Assembly (NCBI RefSeq): GCF_000025005.1
Contig: NC_013526.1
Span: forward strand, 496,001 to 560,000
Direction: 5' to 3'
Length of the DNA stretch: 64,000 nt
From: Thermobaculum terrenum ATCC BAA-798
GTDB taxonomy: Bacteria > Chloroflexota > Chloroflexia > Thermobaculales > Thermobaculaceae
In this document: positions 17,471 to 27,000 of the stretch, one piece after another
How the letters are laid out: each line of letters opens with the position of its first letter
Position numbering within the stretch: the stretch's first letter is position 1
Made by a program: the position numbers and the translations under genes
Notes under the pieces: generated by a model
Databases searched by the model: none
Told to the model about the DNA's origin: nothing
Seen by the model: the letters and a program-made list of their open reading frames with translations, nothing else

Positions 17471-18334
17471 CTACAGCAGCCCTCCCAAGGTCAGCCAATA
17501 GTACACGATGTACCCACCAGCGAGCAGCAGGAGCACAGCCGAGGCGGGTTGCACCCAGCGCGACAAGGTCCTTACCCTGCGGATGGCGGTGCTAGAGAGG
17601 ACGGCCGCAGCTAGCGTTAGGGCCGCCAGCACAGCTCCCATCCCGAGGGCGTAGCTCACAAACTGCCACAACCCTCTCACAAGATCGCCTGCGCTGAGGG
17701 TACCACCTACTACTATCAGGAAGATGGGCAAGGTGCACCCGAGAGAGCAGGCTCCATAGGCCAGGCCATACAGGAAGTAGGCCCCTAGGTTGCGCCCTCG
17801 CGCCCGGCTGCCGATGCGGTCGGCTACCCTTTCTCCCAGGCTGGAGTAGACCATGTGCCCGCCAAGCATCCGGCCACCCAGGAAAACTAGTGCGATGCCC
17901 ACGATGAGCCCCACCCAGGGGAACACGCCGGCGACGCTCGTGGTGACGGCCGCCAGCACCACGCCCATTGTGCCGAACAGGAGCACGAAGCCCAGTGTCA
18001 CCATCGCGCTGATCCCCAGGGCTCGTCCCAGCTGAGCTCCCTTGCGCTTGGTGTCGTCTCCGAGATAGTACGCCAGGTACGCGGGCAGGAGCGCGAACCC
18101 ACAGGGGTTGACCGCGGCCACCATGCCGGCGACGAAGGCGTAGCCGAGGGGCAGCGCGCTGCCCAGCGAGCTTATGAGCCTGCTCCAGCTGAAGGCTATC
18201 GCCTCTACCCCGCCCGTGACCTGGCTGAAGCGGTTGCCGGTAGCGATCGCCGCTGCCAGGGCCACTATCAGCACCAGGAGCGAGGCGATGAGGCCGTACT
18301 GCTCCCTCCGCTGGTCGACTCCGAAGGCCCTCAT
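17471..18334 (-). CDS. ccdA: CcdA/DsbD-type thiol-disulfide membrane transporter
   Basis: A 287-residue membrane protein of the cytochrome c biogenesis/DsbD family. The two conserved Cys-containing helices are visible: VAAVNPCGFALLPAYLAYYL and GACSLGCTLPIFLIVVGG. These relay electrons from cytoplasmic thioredoxin to the outside. It starts two bases after the stop of the GAF-domain methionine-sulfoxide-reductase-like gene, so the two are co-translated; this suggests a shared redox-repair role. No haem-maturation genes are near. Confidence 0.88.
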   Translation of the reverse strand: MRAFGVDQRREQYGLIASLLVLIVALAAAIATGNRFSQVTGGVEAIAFSWSRLISSLGSALPLGYAFVAGMVAAVNPCGFALLPAYLAYYLGDDTKRKGAQLGRALGISAMVTLGFVLLFGTMGVVLAAVTTSVAGVFPWVGLIVGIALVFLGGRMLGGHMVYSSLGERVADRIGSRARGRNLGAYFLYGLAYGACSLGCTLPIFLIVVGGTLSAGDLVRGLWQFVSYALGMGAVLAALTLAAAVLSSTAIRRVRTLSRWVQPASAVLLLLAGGYIVYYWLTLGGLL

Positions 18335-18336
18335 CT

Positions 18337-18789
18337 CTACCCAACCCTCTCGGCGATCATCGCCGCCACCGACTCGAGGAACCTACGGTCCTCCTCGGTG
18401 AACGCGGCTAGCTCGTCGGAGTCTATGTCGATCTCCCCGAGCACCTGGTGCCCCTTCTTGATCGGCACCACGATCTCCGATCTGGTGCCGGGAAAGCACA
18501 TCAGGTAGCGCGGGTCTTGGCTGACGTCGTCCACGACCTCCGTCTGGCCGCTGGCTGCGGCGGCGCCGCAGACTCCCTGCCCTATGGGGATGATGACGTG
18601 CTCCGTGGCCTGAGGTCCCCGCCAGGCCTCCAGCACGAGGTGGTCCCCCCGCACCATGTATATACCCGTCCAGTTGTAGTGGGGGAAGCTGTCCTGGAGG
18701 ATCTCTACGACCCGCTGCAGGAGCGCCTGCCCCTGTAGAGTCTCCACCGCTTTGGCTATCTCCGCCTTGGCGTTGCTGTAACTTATCAT
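18337..18789 (-). CDS. GAF-domain protein, free methionine-(R)-sulfoxide reductase-like
   Basis: A 150-residue single GAF domain. IGQGVCGAAAASGQ and YLMCFPGTRSEIVVPI keep the two Cys that in fRMsr (MsrC/YtsP) form the catalytic pair, and VLGEIDIDSDE matches the family end. The region between differs from E. coli MsrC, which has FPGHIACDAAS there, so the third Cys is absent. It is followed two bases later by the CcdA-like gene. Likely role: reduction of free methionine-R-sulfoxide; a ligand-sensing GAF protein is the alternative. Confidence 0.72.
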   Translation of the reverse strand: MISYSNAKAEIAKAVETLQGQALLQRVVEILQDSFPHYNWTGIYMVRGDHLVLEAWRGPQATEHVIIPIGQGVCGAAAASGQTEVVDDVSQDPRYLMCFPGTRSEIVVPIKKGHQVLGEIDIDSDELAAFTEEDRRFLESVAAMIAERVG

Positions 18790-18793
18790 GCCT

Positions 18794-19735
18794 CTATCCT
18801 CTCGCTCTCACTTTGACCAGGTAATTCGCAGCCCCGCTGACGGCCTCGCCTGCGATCCGTAGCGCAGACTTAACCTGCATCTGTATCATTTTACCTTGCG
18901 CGGGATCGAACAGCAGGGTGGTATCTGCCCTCCCCTGGGCTTTCCCCCCGAAGATCTCCGCGCTGACTGGAGAGCTGGCGGTGATCACCACCAGCCGCCT
19001 GCCCTGGACGTATCGCGTCCCCTCCAAGGTGTACTCGGTGACTCCCTCCGGGGACGTCGACCGCCAGCTGTCGCCGGGCTGTAGGGCGCCCTCCGGCAGC
19101 TCCACACCGAACAGGGCACCTCCCTGCAACGTGCTGGCCACCGGTGACATGGCCTCCGAGCTGGCCTCCAGGCTCAGTACCCGGCCTCGCGAGTTGACCT
19201 GCAGCCTCATGTCCAGCGCCCTCAGCTGCTCTGGGCTGGCGACCCATCGCCTGCGCTCTCCGCGCCGCCCTCCTGCCGCGGTCCATAGACCCTCGTAGCG
19301 CAGGGACAGGGTGGCCGTGCCGCCCCCGATGCGCTCGACCCGCAGGGTGTAGGTGTACTCCGCCTCAGTGCGCAGGGGGGAGCCGTCGCCAGCGGGATCG
19401 AACTCGATGACGGTGCTCCCGGTATAGGTATAGCTCTCTCCCGGCTCAAAGCTGTACCGCAGGGTCAGCCCCGCGGGCGTCGGAGTGGCTTGCGGGGTGG
19501 GGGTGGGCGGGGGCGTCGGAGTCACCGGCAGGTGTGGCGTGGGCACGGGGGGGCGCGTGGCCGTGGGGCTTGCGGCCGCTACGGTGGTGGAGCTACCCCT
19601 TGGCTGGGTGGGGTGGGGTTGCGTGGCCCTGCTCCCGAAAGGGGAGCAGCCGGCAACGGCCAGCGCGCACGCCAGCAGCAGCCCCAGCACCACTCGCCTA
19701 CTATCGCCTACGGACATCCTTGGTATCCCTTCCAT
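18794..19735 (-). CDS. Secreted lipoprotein of unknown function
   Basis: A 313-residue lipoprotein. The signal peptide ends in AVAGC, followed by a long Pro/Thr spacer (repeats of PTPTP) that would lift the domain off the membrane. The remaining beta-rich domain contains LRYSFEPGESYTYT, LQPGDSWRS and DTTLLFDPAQGKM. It recalls uncharacterised DUF6263-like lipoproteins, but the match is loose. The stop lies just after the upstream edge of the GAF gene (four bases), so it may be the first gene of that unit. Confidence 0.75.
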   Translation of the reverse strand: MEGIPRMSVGDSRRVVLGLLLACALAVAGCSPFGSRATQPHPTQPRGSSTTVAAASPTATRPPVPTPHLPVTPTPPPTPTPQATPTPAGLTLRYSFEPGESYTYTGSTVIEFDPAGDGSPLRTEAEYTYTLRVERIGGGTATLSLRYEGLWTAAGGRRGERRRWVASPEQLRALDMRLQVNSRGRVLSLEASSEAMSPVASTLQGGALFGVELPEGALQPGDSWRSTSPEGVTEYTLEGTRYVQGRRLVVITASSPVSAEIFGGKAQGRADTTLLFDPAQGKMIQMQVKSALRIAGEAVSGAANYLVKVRARG

Positions 19736-19858
19736 TATGAGGTTTGACGAAACAGTTGGAAGATTTTAACATACTGAGGGGCCCGACCTGGCCCATATCT
19801 GCCCCTGTGGGGGGTATATTGTATTTTGAGATCTCGGCTGTGTTCTGGAGGTGAAGGG

Positions 19859-21088
19859 ATGCCCGACAGGAAGTACGACCTAGTGGTGATAGGTGCTGGC
19901 ATAGTGGGGTTGGCCTCGGCGATGGAGATCCTCAAGCGACATCCAGCGCTGCGGCTGGCCGTGCTCGACAAGGAGGAGCAGATAGCCCAGCACCAGACCG
20001 GGCACAACAGCGGGGTCATCCACTCGGGCATCTACTACGCTCCAGGCTCCCTCAAGGCCAAGCTGTGTGTCTCGGGCAAGCAGAAGCTCATCCAGTTCTG
20101 CCAGGAGCACGATATCCCCTACGAGCTCTGTGGCAAGATCATAGTCGCCACCACGGAGGAGGAGCTGCCCCGCCTGCAGAACATCTACGAGCGGGGCCTG
20201 GCCAACGGCGTGCCCGGCGTGGAGCTGATAGGCCCGGAGCGCATCAGGGAGATCGAGCCGGAGTGCGAGGGCATCCGGGCCATATGGTCACCCACCACGG
20301 GGATCGTGGATTTCGGCCGGGTCGCGCTGGCCTATGCCGACGAGGTGCAGGCGCGCGGCGGCGAGATCTTGACGGGCCATGAGGTATTTGACATAAAGCA
20401 ACAGGATGGGGTGTACAATCTGGAGACGAGCCGTGGGGTGGTGGCATCGAAGTACATAGTGAGCTGCGCGGGGCTGTACGCCGATCGCATCGCCGAGATG
20501 ACCGGTGCCCCCAAGTATCCGAAGATCGTGCCCTTCAGGGGCGACTACTACGTCCTGCGGCCCGAGAAGAGGCACCTGGTGCGGGGATTGATCTACCCCG
20601 TGCCCGACCCGCGCTTCCCGTTCCTGGGGGTGCACTTCACGAGGCGCATGGACGGCGAGGTGTGGCTCGGGCCGAACGCGGTGCTGGCGTTCGCCCGCGA
20701 GGGCTATAGGCGCACGGACTTCAACGCTCGCGACCTCCTGGAGGCCGTGACCTACCGAGGCTTCGGGTTGCTGGCCTGGCGGTACTGGCGCATGGGATTG
20801 GAGGAGATGTACCGCGACTTCAGCAAGGTCGCCTTCCTGGCCGCCCTCAAGCGGTACGTGCCGGCCATCAGAGCGGAGGACATGTTGCCCGGGCCCTCCG
20901 GAGTGCGCGCCCAGGCGCTGGCACCGGACGGCAGCTTGGTGGACGACTTCGTGTTCAACCGCTCGGGCAACGCCCTGCACGTGCGCAACGCACCATCGCC
21001 CGCCGCTACTTCCTCCCTGGCCATAGGCGAGGTGATCGCCGCCACGGCCGCCAAGGCGTTCGATCTGCCCACCCCGGTGGCGCACTAG
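19859..21088 (+). CDS. lhgO: L-2-hydroxyglutarate oxidase
   Basis: A 409-residue FAD enzyme of the DAO family. The N-terminal VVIGAGIVGLASAMEIL is the FAD dinucleotide-binding fold, and HNSGVIHSGIYYAPGSLKAK is the diagnostic LhgO (YgaF) block. It oxidises L-2-hydroxyglutarate to 2-oxoglutarate, passing electrons to the membrane quinone pool. The ATG at 19859 follows GGAGGTGAAGGG; the frame extends to 19826 without better signals. It is a single gene, divergent from the lipoprotein with 123 bases between. Confidence 0.93.
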   Translation: MPDRKYDLVVIGAGIVGLASAMEILKRHPALRLAVLDKEEQIAQHQTGHNSGVIHSGIYYAPGSLKAKLCVSGKQKLIQFCQEHDIPYELCGKIIVATTEEELPRLQNIYERGLANGVPGVELIGPERIREIEPECEGIRAIWSPTTGIVDFGRVALAYADEVQARGGEILTGHEVFDIKQQDGVYNLETSRGVVASKYIVSCAGLYADRIAEMTGAPKYPKIVPFRGDYYVLRPEKRHLVRGLIYPVPDPRFPFLGVHFTRRMDGEVWLGPNAVLAFAREGYRRTDFNARDLLEAVTYRGFGLLAWRYWRMGLEEMYRDFSKVAFLAALKRYVPAIRAEDMLPGPSGVRAQALAPDGSLVDDFVFNRSGNALHVRNAPSPAATSSLAIGEVIAATAAKAFDLPTPVAH

Positions 21089-21133
21089 CCATACCGCGTC
21101 ATCCGTGGTGACGGCCGCCGGTCCGCAGGGGAT

Positions 21134-22663
21134 CTAGGACCCCTTCGCGCCGGTGCCGTCCTGATCTGGACTTATCGCCTGGAGCTCCGCTGAGCGCTCG
21201 ACGTGCTCCCGCAGCCCCGGCACTCGCTCCAGCAGCTCGGCTATCTTCATCCCCGTGAGGCTCTCCACCAGGGTGGGCGCGATCGCGACCATCCTCGCCA
21301 GGTCCTGCATCACCTGGTTGACGCCCGAGCCGTTGGCGCCATCTCCGGTGGAGATCACGGTGATGCGGTCCACCTGCGACAGCGGCTGCGACATCTTGGC
21401 GAGCATCTCGGGCAGGTTCGTGATGATCTTATCCAGGATGGCCGCCTCGTTGTAGCCCTGGAAAGCCTCCGCCTTCAGGCGCATGGCCTCCGCCTCGGAG
21501 GTGCCCTTGGCCTTGATGATCTCGGCCTCGGCCTCGCCAGTGGCCCGGATGACCTCCGCCTGTGCTTGTCCCTTGACGCGGGCCACCTCGGCCTCCGCCT
21601 GTCCCTGCGTCCTGGCGGCCTCCGCCCTGCCCAGAGCCTCCAGGATCTGCCGCTGGCGCTCGGCCTCTGCCAGGAGCTGGATGCGCTGCCTCTCGGCCTC
21701 CGCGGCCTTGAGGACCGTCGCCTGGAGCTCGCGCTCCCTGCGGGCGATCTCGGCCTCCTGCACCTTGATCTGCTCCTCGCGCTCGATGCGCTGCACGCGC
21801 ACCTGCTCGGCCACCACCTGCTGCTGCATGACGTTGGCTTGGATGTCGTACGTCTTGTCGGCTATCGCCTGCTGCTTCTTGACGGCGGCCAGGTACTCGG
21901 CCTTCTTCAGCTCCAGGTCGCGCCTGGCCTCGGCCTGGCGGGCCTCGGAAGCGGTCTGCGCGATCACCGTCTCCTGCTGCGCGAGCGCCTGTGCCACGGC
22001 GGCCTCCCTGGCCGTCTCCGCTTGACGTATGGCGGTGTCCCTGGCCGCCTCCGCGGCCGCTATGTTGGCTTCCTTCTGGATGCGCGCGATGTCGGGCTTG
22101 CCCATGTTGGCGATGTACTCGTTCTCGTCGCGCACCTCCTTGATGGTGAAGCTCACGATCTCCAGCCCCATCTTGGACAGGTCCTCGGCCACGTTGGCGC
22201 GCACCCTGTCGGACACCATCTCGGGCTCCTTCACTATCTGCTCGACCGTGAGCTGCCCTATGATACCCCTCAGGTGCCCCTCCATCACGAGGCGGATCAG
22301 GCTCTCTCGCTCCTGCGGGGACTTGGTGAGGAACTGCTCCGCGGCCGTCTTGATGCTGGTGGGGTCGTTCTTGACCTTGATCTGGGCCACAGCCTCCACG
22401 TTGACCGCGACGCCCTGAGTGGTGTAGAGGTCCCGCTCGGGCGAGACGTCGAAGCTCATCAGCTCAAGGGAGAGCTCGCGCGCCGACTGCAGCATGGGGA
22501 TGACCAGCCTGCCCCCTCCCGTGACGATGTGAGTGCCCCCCAGGCCGTAGATGATCAGGGCCTGGTTGGGGCCGACCTTGCGGAACATCCGGGCGATCAG
22601 CGCCAGGATCAGCACCAGGACCAGCGCCAGGATGATCGCTATCGTGATAGCTATCGTGGTCAT
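21134..22663 (-). CDS. Flotillin/SPFH membrane-scaffold protein
   Basis: A 509-residue flotillin. An N-terminal helix (TIAIILALVLVLILALI) anchors it, followed by the SPFH/PHB domain (about 30-190) and a long coiled coil rich in Ala/Glu with repeats such as EAEVARVKGQAQAEV (about 200-410). The C-terminal oligomerisation part is also present. Bacterial flotillins organise functional membrane microdomains. Its start overlaps the NfeD gene stop by four bases, the usual flotillin-NfeD partnership. Confidence 0.92.
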   Translation of the reverse strand: MTTIAITIAIILALVLVLILALIARMFRKVGPNQALIIYGLGGTHIVTGGGRLVIPMLQSARELSLELMSFDVSPERDLYTTQGVAVNVEAVAQIKVKNDPTSIKTAAEQFLTKSPQERESLIRLVMEGHLRGIIGQLTVEQIVKEPEMVSDRVRANVAEDLSKMGLEIVSFTIKEVRDENEYIANMGKPDIARIQKEANIAAAEAARDTAIRQAETAREAAVAQALAQQETVIAQTASEARQAEARRDLELKKAEYLAAVKKQQAIADKTYDIQANVMQQQVVAEQVRVQRIEREEQIKVQEAEIARRERELQATVLKAAEAERQRIQLLAEAERQRQILEALGRAEAARTQGQAEAEVARVKGQAQAEVIRATGEAEAEIIKAKGTSEAEAMRLKAEAFQGYNEAAILDKIITNLPEMLAKMSQPLSQVDRITVISTGDGANGSGVNQVMQDLARMVAIAPTLVESLTGMKIAELLERVPGLREHVERSAELQAISPDQDGTGAKGS

Positions 22664-23307
22664 GCTTGCTCCCTCCCCTCCGGTTGACTTTGTGGGCCGC
22701 CCGCGCCGATCCCCTTCAGGTCACGCCCACCCCGATCGTGCTCCTCCAGCAGCTTCTCCAGCGGGCGGACGTAGGCTATCCCCCGCTCGTAGCGCAGGAT
22801 CACCACCTGCTCTCCACGGGGGATGGGAGAGCCGTCAGCGCTCCGGGCCCCCTCGCTGCGCGTGGTCCCGTGCTGCGTGAAGATGATCTCTCCGATGCGG
22901 CTGCCGGACATCGGGATGCTCACCCTCGCCAGCGTGCCCTCCAGCCTGTAGTCGCTGGCCCTGAGCGCGGGCGTCTGCCCGGGGAGTATCACCCGGTCCA
23001 GCAGGAGGAACACGAAGGATGCCCCCACCATGCCACCCAGCACGGCGATGGTGAGCACGGCCAGGATCCCCATCGCGCCCCACTGGGTGAGCAGGTAGCC
23101 TATACCGCCAAACCAAGTGATGAAGGCCATCAAGGTGGACACGTTCAAGGGGGATGCGTGGGCGGCGTCGGCCTCGGCGCCTGACAGATGGTGCGCGTCG
23201 TGGCCCATCCCGGGCAGGTGCAGCTCAGCAGCGGCGAACCCCAGCAGGAAGCTCAGGATCACGAAAGCGAGCCCGAATATAAAGAGCCCCAAGAACACGT
23301 ATGCCAT
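22660..23307 (-). CDS. NfeD-like membrane protein, flotillin partner
   Basis: A 215-residue membrane protein with three to four helices (about 3-25, 62-80, 82-110) and a C-terminal OB-like domain ([20 protein letters not shown], then [19 protein letters not shown]). It matches the short NfeD/YuaF type that works with flotillin. The ATGA overlap with the downstream flotillin gene implies translational coupling. The upstream 90 bases hold the promoter region but no clear consensus. Confidence 0.88.
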   Translation of the reverse strand: MAYVFLGLFIFGLAFVILSFLLGFAAAELHLPGMGHDAHHLSGAEADAAHASPLNVSTLMAFITWFGGIGYLLTQWGAMGILAVLTIAVLGGMVGASFVFLLLDRVILPGQTPALRASDYRLEGTLARVSIPMSGSRIGEIIFTQHGTTRSEGARSADGSPIPRGEQVVILRYERGIAYVRPLEKLLEEHDRGGRDLKGIGAGGPQSQPEGREQA

Positions 23308-23398
23308 CTGTCTCCCGCCTACCAGCTATTTGTACCACAAGCCGGAGACCGCCGCAATAGTGACACTTAATGTCTCATTCATCAGGCAACCCTGGCAT

Positions 23399-23560
23399 GG
23401 GGGGTCTCTGGGGCTGAACAAGTTCGTGAGCCAGCACGGCACTGAGTGGGGAGCCCTGATGGCCGCCTCGACCATGGTCGCCGCCCCCATGATCGTGTTG
23501 TTCCTCGTGGCTCAGAGGTACTTCGTCCAGGGGATAGTGCTCACCGGACTGAAGGGCTAG
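23399..23560 (+). pseudogene. C-terminal remnant of a CUT1/MalG-type sugar ABC permease
   Basis: About 53 codons without a start: [20 protein letters not shown], then [20 protein letters not shown] and TAG. This is the invariant C-terminal end of MalG-family permeases, including the QRYFxxGxxxTGLKG tail. The upstream frame (to 23117) is antisense to the NfeD gene and not permease-like. The rest of the gene was lost, so a rearrangement breakpoint lies near 23.4 kb. Confidence 0.8.
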
Positions 23561-23610
23561 GGGCTGGCGCGCCGTCCCTGCAAGGGGGCATAATGCTCTG
23601 GGAGGTGCGC

Positions 23611-23853
23611 GTGTCGGAGCGACCCATACTGTATAGCCACGAGCGTTGAAGCCCCTGCAGGGCGGTCAAGGAGTTCCTTGGCCAACTGGGCGTAGCGTAC
23701 GAGTTGCGGGACGTCACCAGGGACCCTCGTGCCTTGGAGGAGTTCCTAAGTCTTGGCGCCCCCCTGCCTCCCGTCGTCCTCTACAAGGGGAGATGGGTGG
23801 CTGGCTACAAGCCGGACGAGATCGAGCACCTCCTGGCCGATCTGCTCGGCTAG
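23611..23853 (+). CDS. Glutaredoxin-like protein with in-frame TGA at the first active-site Cys (candidate selenoprotein)
   Basis: An 80-codon gene, normal length for small bacterial glutaredoxins. It reads VSERPILYSHER-[TGA]-SPCRAVKEFLGQLG, then AYELRDVTRDPRALEEFL, PPVVLYKGRWVAGYKPDEIE and LLADLLG. The TGA at 23647-23649 falls exactly on the first residue of the C-x-x-C motif, giving U-S-P-C if decoded as selenocysteine. Sixty-seven sense codons of clean glutaredoxin sequence follow it. GTG at 23611 has GGGAGG five bases upstream; an ATG at 23593 is the alternative. A hairpin fitting the bacterial SECIS rule follows the TGA. The other reading is a nonsense-mutated pseudogene, which the adjacent permease remnant makes plausible. 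Confidence 0.7.
23664..23683 (+). promoter_or_regulatory. Candidate bacterial SECIS hairpin
   Basis: GGTCAAGG pairs with CCTTGGCC over eight pairs (one G-U) around the four-base loop AGTT. The loop begins 23 bases after the in-frame TGA and has G in its second position. The published bacterial SECIS consensus asks for an apical loop about 16-37 bases downstream with a G in the first two loop positions. The hairpin also encodes conserved glutaredoxin residues, so it could be coincidental. Confidence 0.5.
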
Positions 23854-23983
23854 CCGCTTCGGGAGGCTGGACGCGGACGAAGAGCCCGCGTCCAGCTGGG
23901 AGGGCAGATTAGATCGCCTATGGAGAAGGGAGGACCCCATCGCCTGGGGTGGAGGGGAAGGCGATGGGGCCACAAGGAGGAGG

Positions 23984-24082
23984 ATGCACATGGGGGTGGT
24001 GCCCGTTGCTAGTTTAACATATAATGTGGCACTTGCGCTAGTACCTGCCCTAGGAATATTATGTATGCGTCGAATGATGTGA
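23984..24082 (+). CDS. Small hydrophobic peptide (32 residues)
   Basis: ATG at 23984 lies directly behind AAGGAGGAGG. The product begins MHMGVVPVASLTYNVALALV, continues PALGILC and ends in the basic tail MRRMM, so it would be one membrane helix with a positive C-terminus. The stop is 12 bases before the histidine kinase start, so it could be a small membrane partner or a translated leader. A TATAAT at 24020-24025 lies inside it and might instead be the kinase promoter. No homolog recognised. Confidence 0.4.
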   Translation: MHMGVVPVASLTYNVALALVPALGILCMRRMM

Positions 24083-24094
24083 TGTGGAGCCGAG

Positions 24095-27000
24095 ATGCCG
24101 GATAGCCTTTCTGACCCCGAGCGACTATCCGCTCTCAGCAGAATACGTGACCTGGGCGCGTGGCCCCGAGAGTCGCTTGACCGGCTCGCGCGGATAGCTG
24201 CGAGGCTGCTGCACGTCCCCGTGGCCCTGGTCTCTCTGGTGGACGACCGTGAGCAGTTCTTCGCGGGGCAGGTGGGTCTGGAGGAGCCGGTGGCCCTCGA
24301 GCGAAGGACTCCGCTCTCCCATTCCTTTTGCAAGCACGTGGTGCTCACCGACGAGCCGCTCGTGATCGAGGACGCTCGCCGGCACCCTCTGGTGATGCAC
24401 AACCCTGCCATACGCGACCTCAAGGTCGTGGCCTACTGCGGCGTGCCCATAAGAGCTAGCAACGGGGAGGTCCTGGGCTCGCTGTGCGCCATAGACCATG
24501 AGCCCCGGCAGTGGACCCAGGAGGACGTGGATACCCTGTCCGACCTGGCGAGCGCGGTGATGGCCGAGCTGAGGCTGCAGGAACTGCTGCTCAACGCCGA
24601 GCGCGAGAGGAGCGAGCGAGAGGCCCTGCTCCAGGCCGTCAGCGATGGCATCTACGTCATAGACACGGGTGGGGCGTGCACCTTCGTGAACCAGGCAGCC
24701 ACCGCCATGCTGAGGTACGAGGAGGGCGAGCTGCTGGGCAAGTACATGCACGGCCTCGTGCACCACCGTAGGCCGGACGGCACGGAGTACCCGGAGGAGG
24801 AGTGCCCTGTGCACCGCACCCTGCTCACGGGACAGCCCTTCCGCAACGTGGAGGAGTTTCTCTGGAGGAAGGACGGTACAGGCTTCCCGGCTGAGTACTC
24901 CTCCAGCCCCATCATCATCGGTGGGAAGATCGTGGGCGCGGCCGTCACCTTCAGGGACATCACACAGCGGCATGCGCTGGAGCGGGTGCGCAGGGAGTTC
25001 CTGCAGGAGATAGACGATGAGCGCCGGCGGCTGGAGACCATCCTGGAGAGCCTGCCTGTGGGGGTGCTGATAGCTGAGGCCCCCACAGGCAGAATAGTGC
25101 AGGGCAACGGGCAGGTCGAGGCCATCCTGGGCCACCCCGTGCTGGAAACCCTCCAGGTGGCGGACTACTCCAAGTGGCATGGCTACCACGAGGACGGCAC
25201 CCCTCTGGGCGCGGAGGAGTGGCCGCTGGCCAGGGCCGTCCTGCACGGCGAGACGGTGAACGGCCAGGAGCTCCTGTACCGCCGCCCTGACGGACAGGAT
25301 ATCTGGCTGAGCGTGAGCGCGGCACCGGTGCGCAACAGCGACAGGCAGCTCATCGGCGCGGTCGCTACCTTCCAGGACGTGACCGCGCGCAGGCGATCCG
25401 AGGAGGAGCGAGCCAGGCTCCTGGAGCGTGAACAGGCCGCTCGCGCCGAGGCCGAGAGGATAGCGCAGGCGCTGTGGAGGAGCGAGGAGCGCCTGCGCCT
25501 GGCCCTCGAGGCCGGCAGGATGGGCACCTGGGACTACGAGCCCGCGACCGACAGGATGAGCCTCTCCTCGACGATGGAGGAGATGCACGGCCTGCCGGTG
25601 GGGGGCTTTCGGGGAGGCTTCGAGGACTTCCTCCGGTTGGTGTACCCCGCGGACAGGCTCAGGTTGCGGGACGCGCTGGACTCCGCGGCGAGGCACGGGG
25701 GGAGCTTCCACTCCGAGTACCGGCTGGCGGCCGTGGAGGACGGCTTCAGGTGGATCGAGATCCGCGGCAGGGTGTTCTACGACCCCTCGGGCACCCCCGT
25801 GCGCCTGAGCGGCGTGTCGGTCGACGTCACCGATAGGCGCAGGGCCGAGGACTCCCTGCGCTTCCTGGCCGAGGCCGAGAGGGTGCTCGGGAGCTCCCTG
25901 GACTACGACTCCACGCTGCAGAGCATCGCCCAGCTGCCTGTACCTTTCCTGGCCGACTGGTGTGCCCTCGACCTGCAGGATGCGGACTCCCACTCCCGAA
26001 GGGTGGTGAGCGCCCGCTGGGACCCGGCCTCTTCCCAGGTGGTGGTGGAGGAGTGGGAGGGAGGCGAGAGCCCAGTGTGGCAGGCGGTGGTGGGCAAGAG
26101 CCAGCCCCTGCTCCTGCCAGAGGTGACCCAGGAGCTGCTGGATCGCTACCTGCCGAACGCTGAGCAGCAGGAGATGGTGGCCTCCCTGGGGGCGCGCTCC
26201 GTGATGGGTGTGCCGCTCGCCACTCGGGGGCGGGTGAACGGCGTGCTGTGGTTCTTGATCACCACTTCCGAGCGCATCTACACGGAGGACGACCTGGCGC
26301 TGGCCCTGGATCTGGCGCAGCGAGCGGCGCTGGCGGTGGAGAACGCGCGGCTGTACGATGACCTCCAGGAGCAGGCTGGGCAGCTGCAGCAGCTGGCTGA
26401 GGCCGCGCTGGTGATCAACGCCGCCACCTCCCTGGACGCCATCCTGCGGGCCGTCAGCGAGACCGCGCGCAACATCCTGGGCGCGCATCTGGGCCTGGCC
26501 TACCTGGCCGCCGACTGGGAGCTCGAGAAGGCGCTGGCCTCGCTCTCGTGCTCGGAGCGCTACTCGCAGTGGGCTGGGTGGACGCCCTCCCCGACGCTGC
26601 TGCGGTCCCTGGTCGGCCTCCTGGGGGAGTCGCGCACCGCGCGGCTGACCCTGGCCGAGATGCAGGCCGACGAGCGCTGCCTGCGGCTCCTCGAGGGTGA
26701 GCATGGTGACCCCCCGCTGCGTGGGCTCCTGCTCGCGGCCCTCACCGACAGGGAGGGCAACAGGATGGGCATGGTGGTGCTCGCGGATAAGCGGCAGGGC
26801 GAGTTCACGCTCCGCGACCAGGCCATGCTCCTCCAGATCGCCCAGCTGGCCTCGGTGGCCACGGACAACTTCCAGCTCCTGCGACAGACGCAGGAGGCGG
26901 TGCAGATGCGCTCCGAGTTCCTCGCGATGGTGTCCCATGACCTGAAGAACCCGCTGGTTTCGGTCAAGGGCATGGCTCAGCTGCTGCGTCGCCAGCTGGA

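Noticed and set aside
23753-24082. 109-codon frame ending with the small peptide
   Set aside because: Its first part is the shifted frame of the glutaredoxin gene; only the last 32 codons have their own ribosome site.
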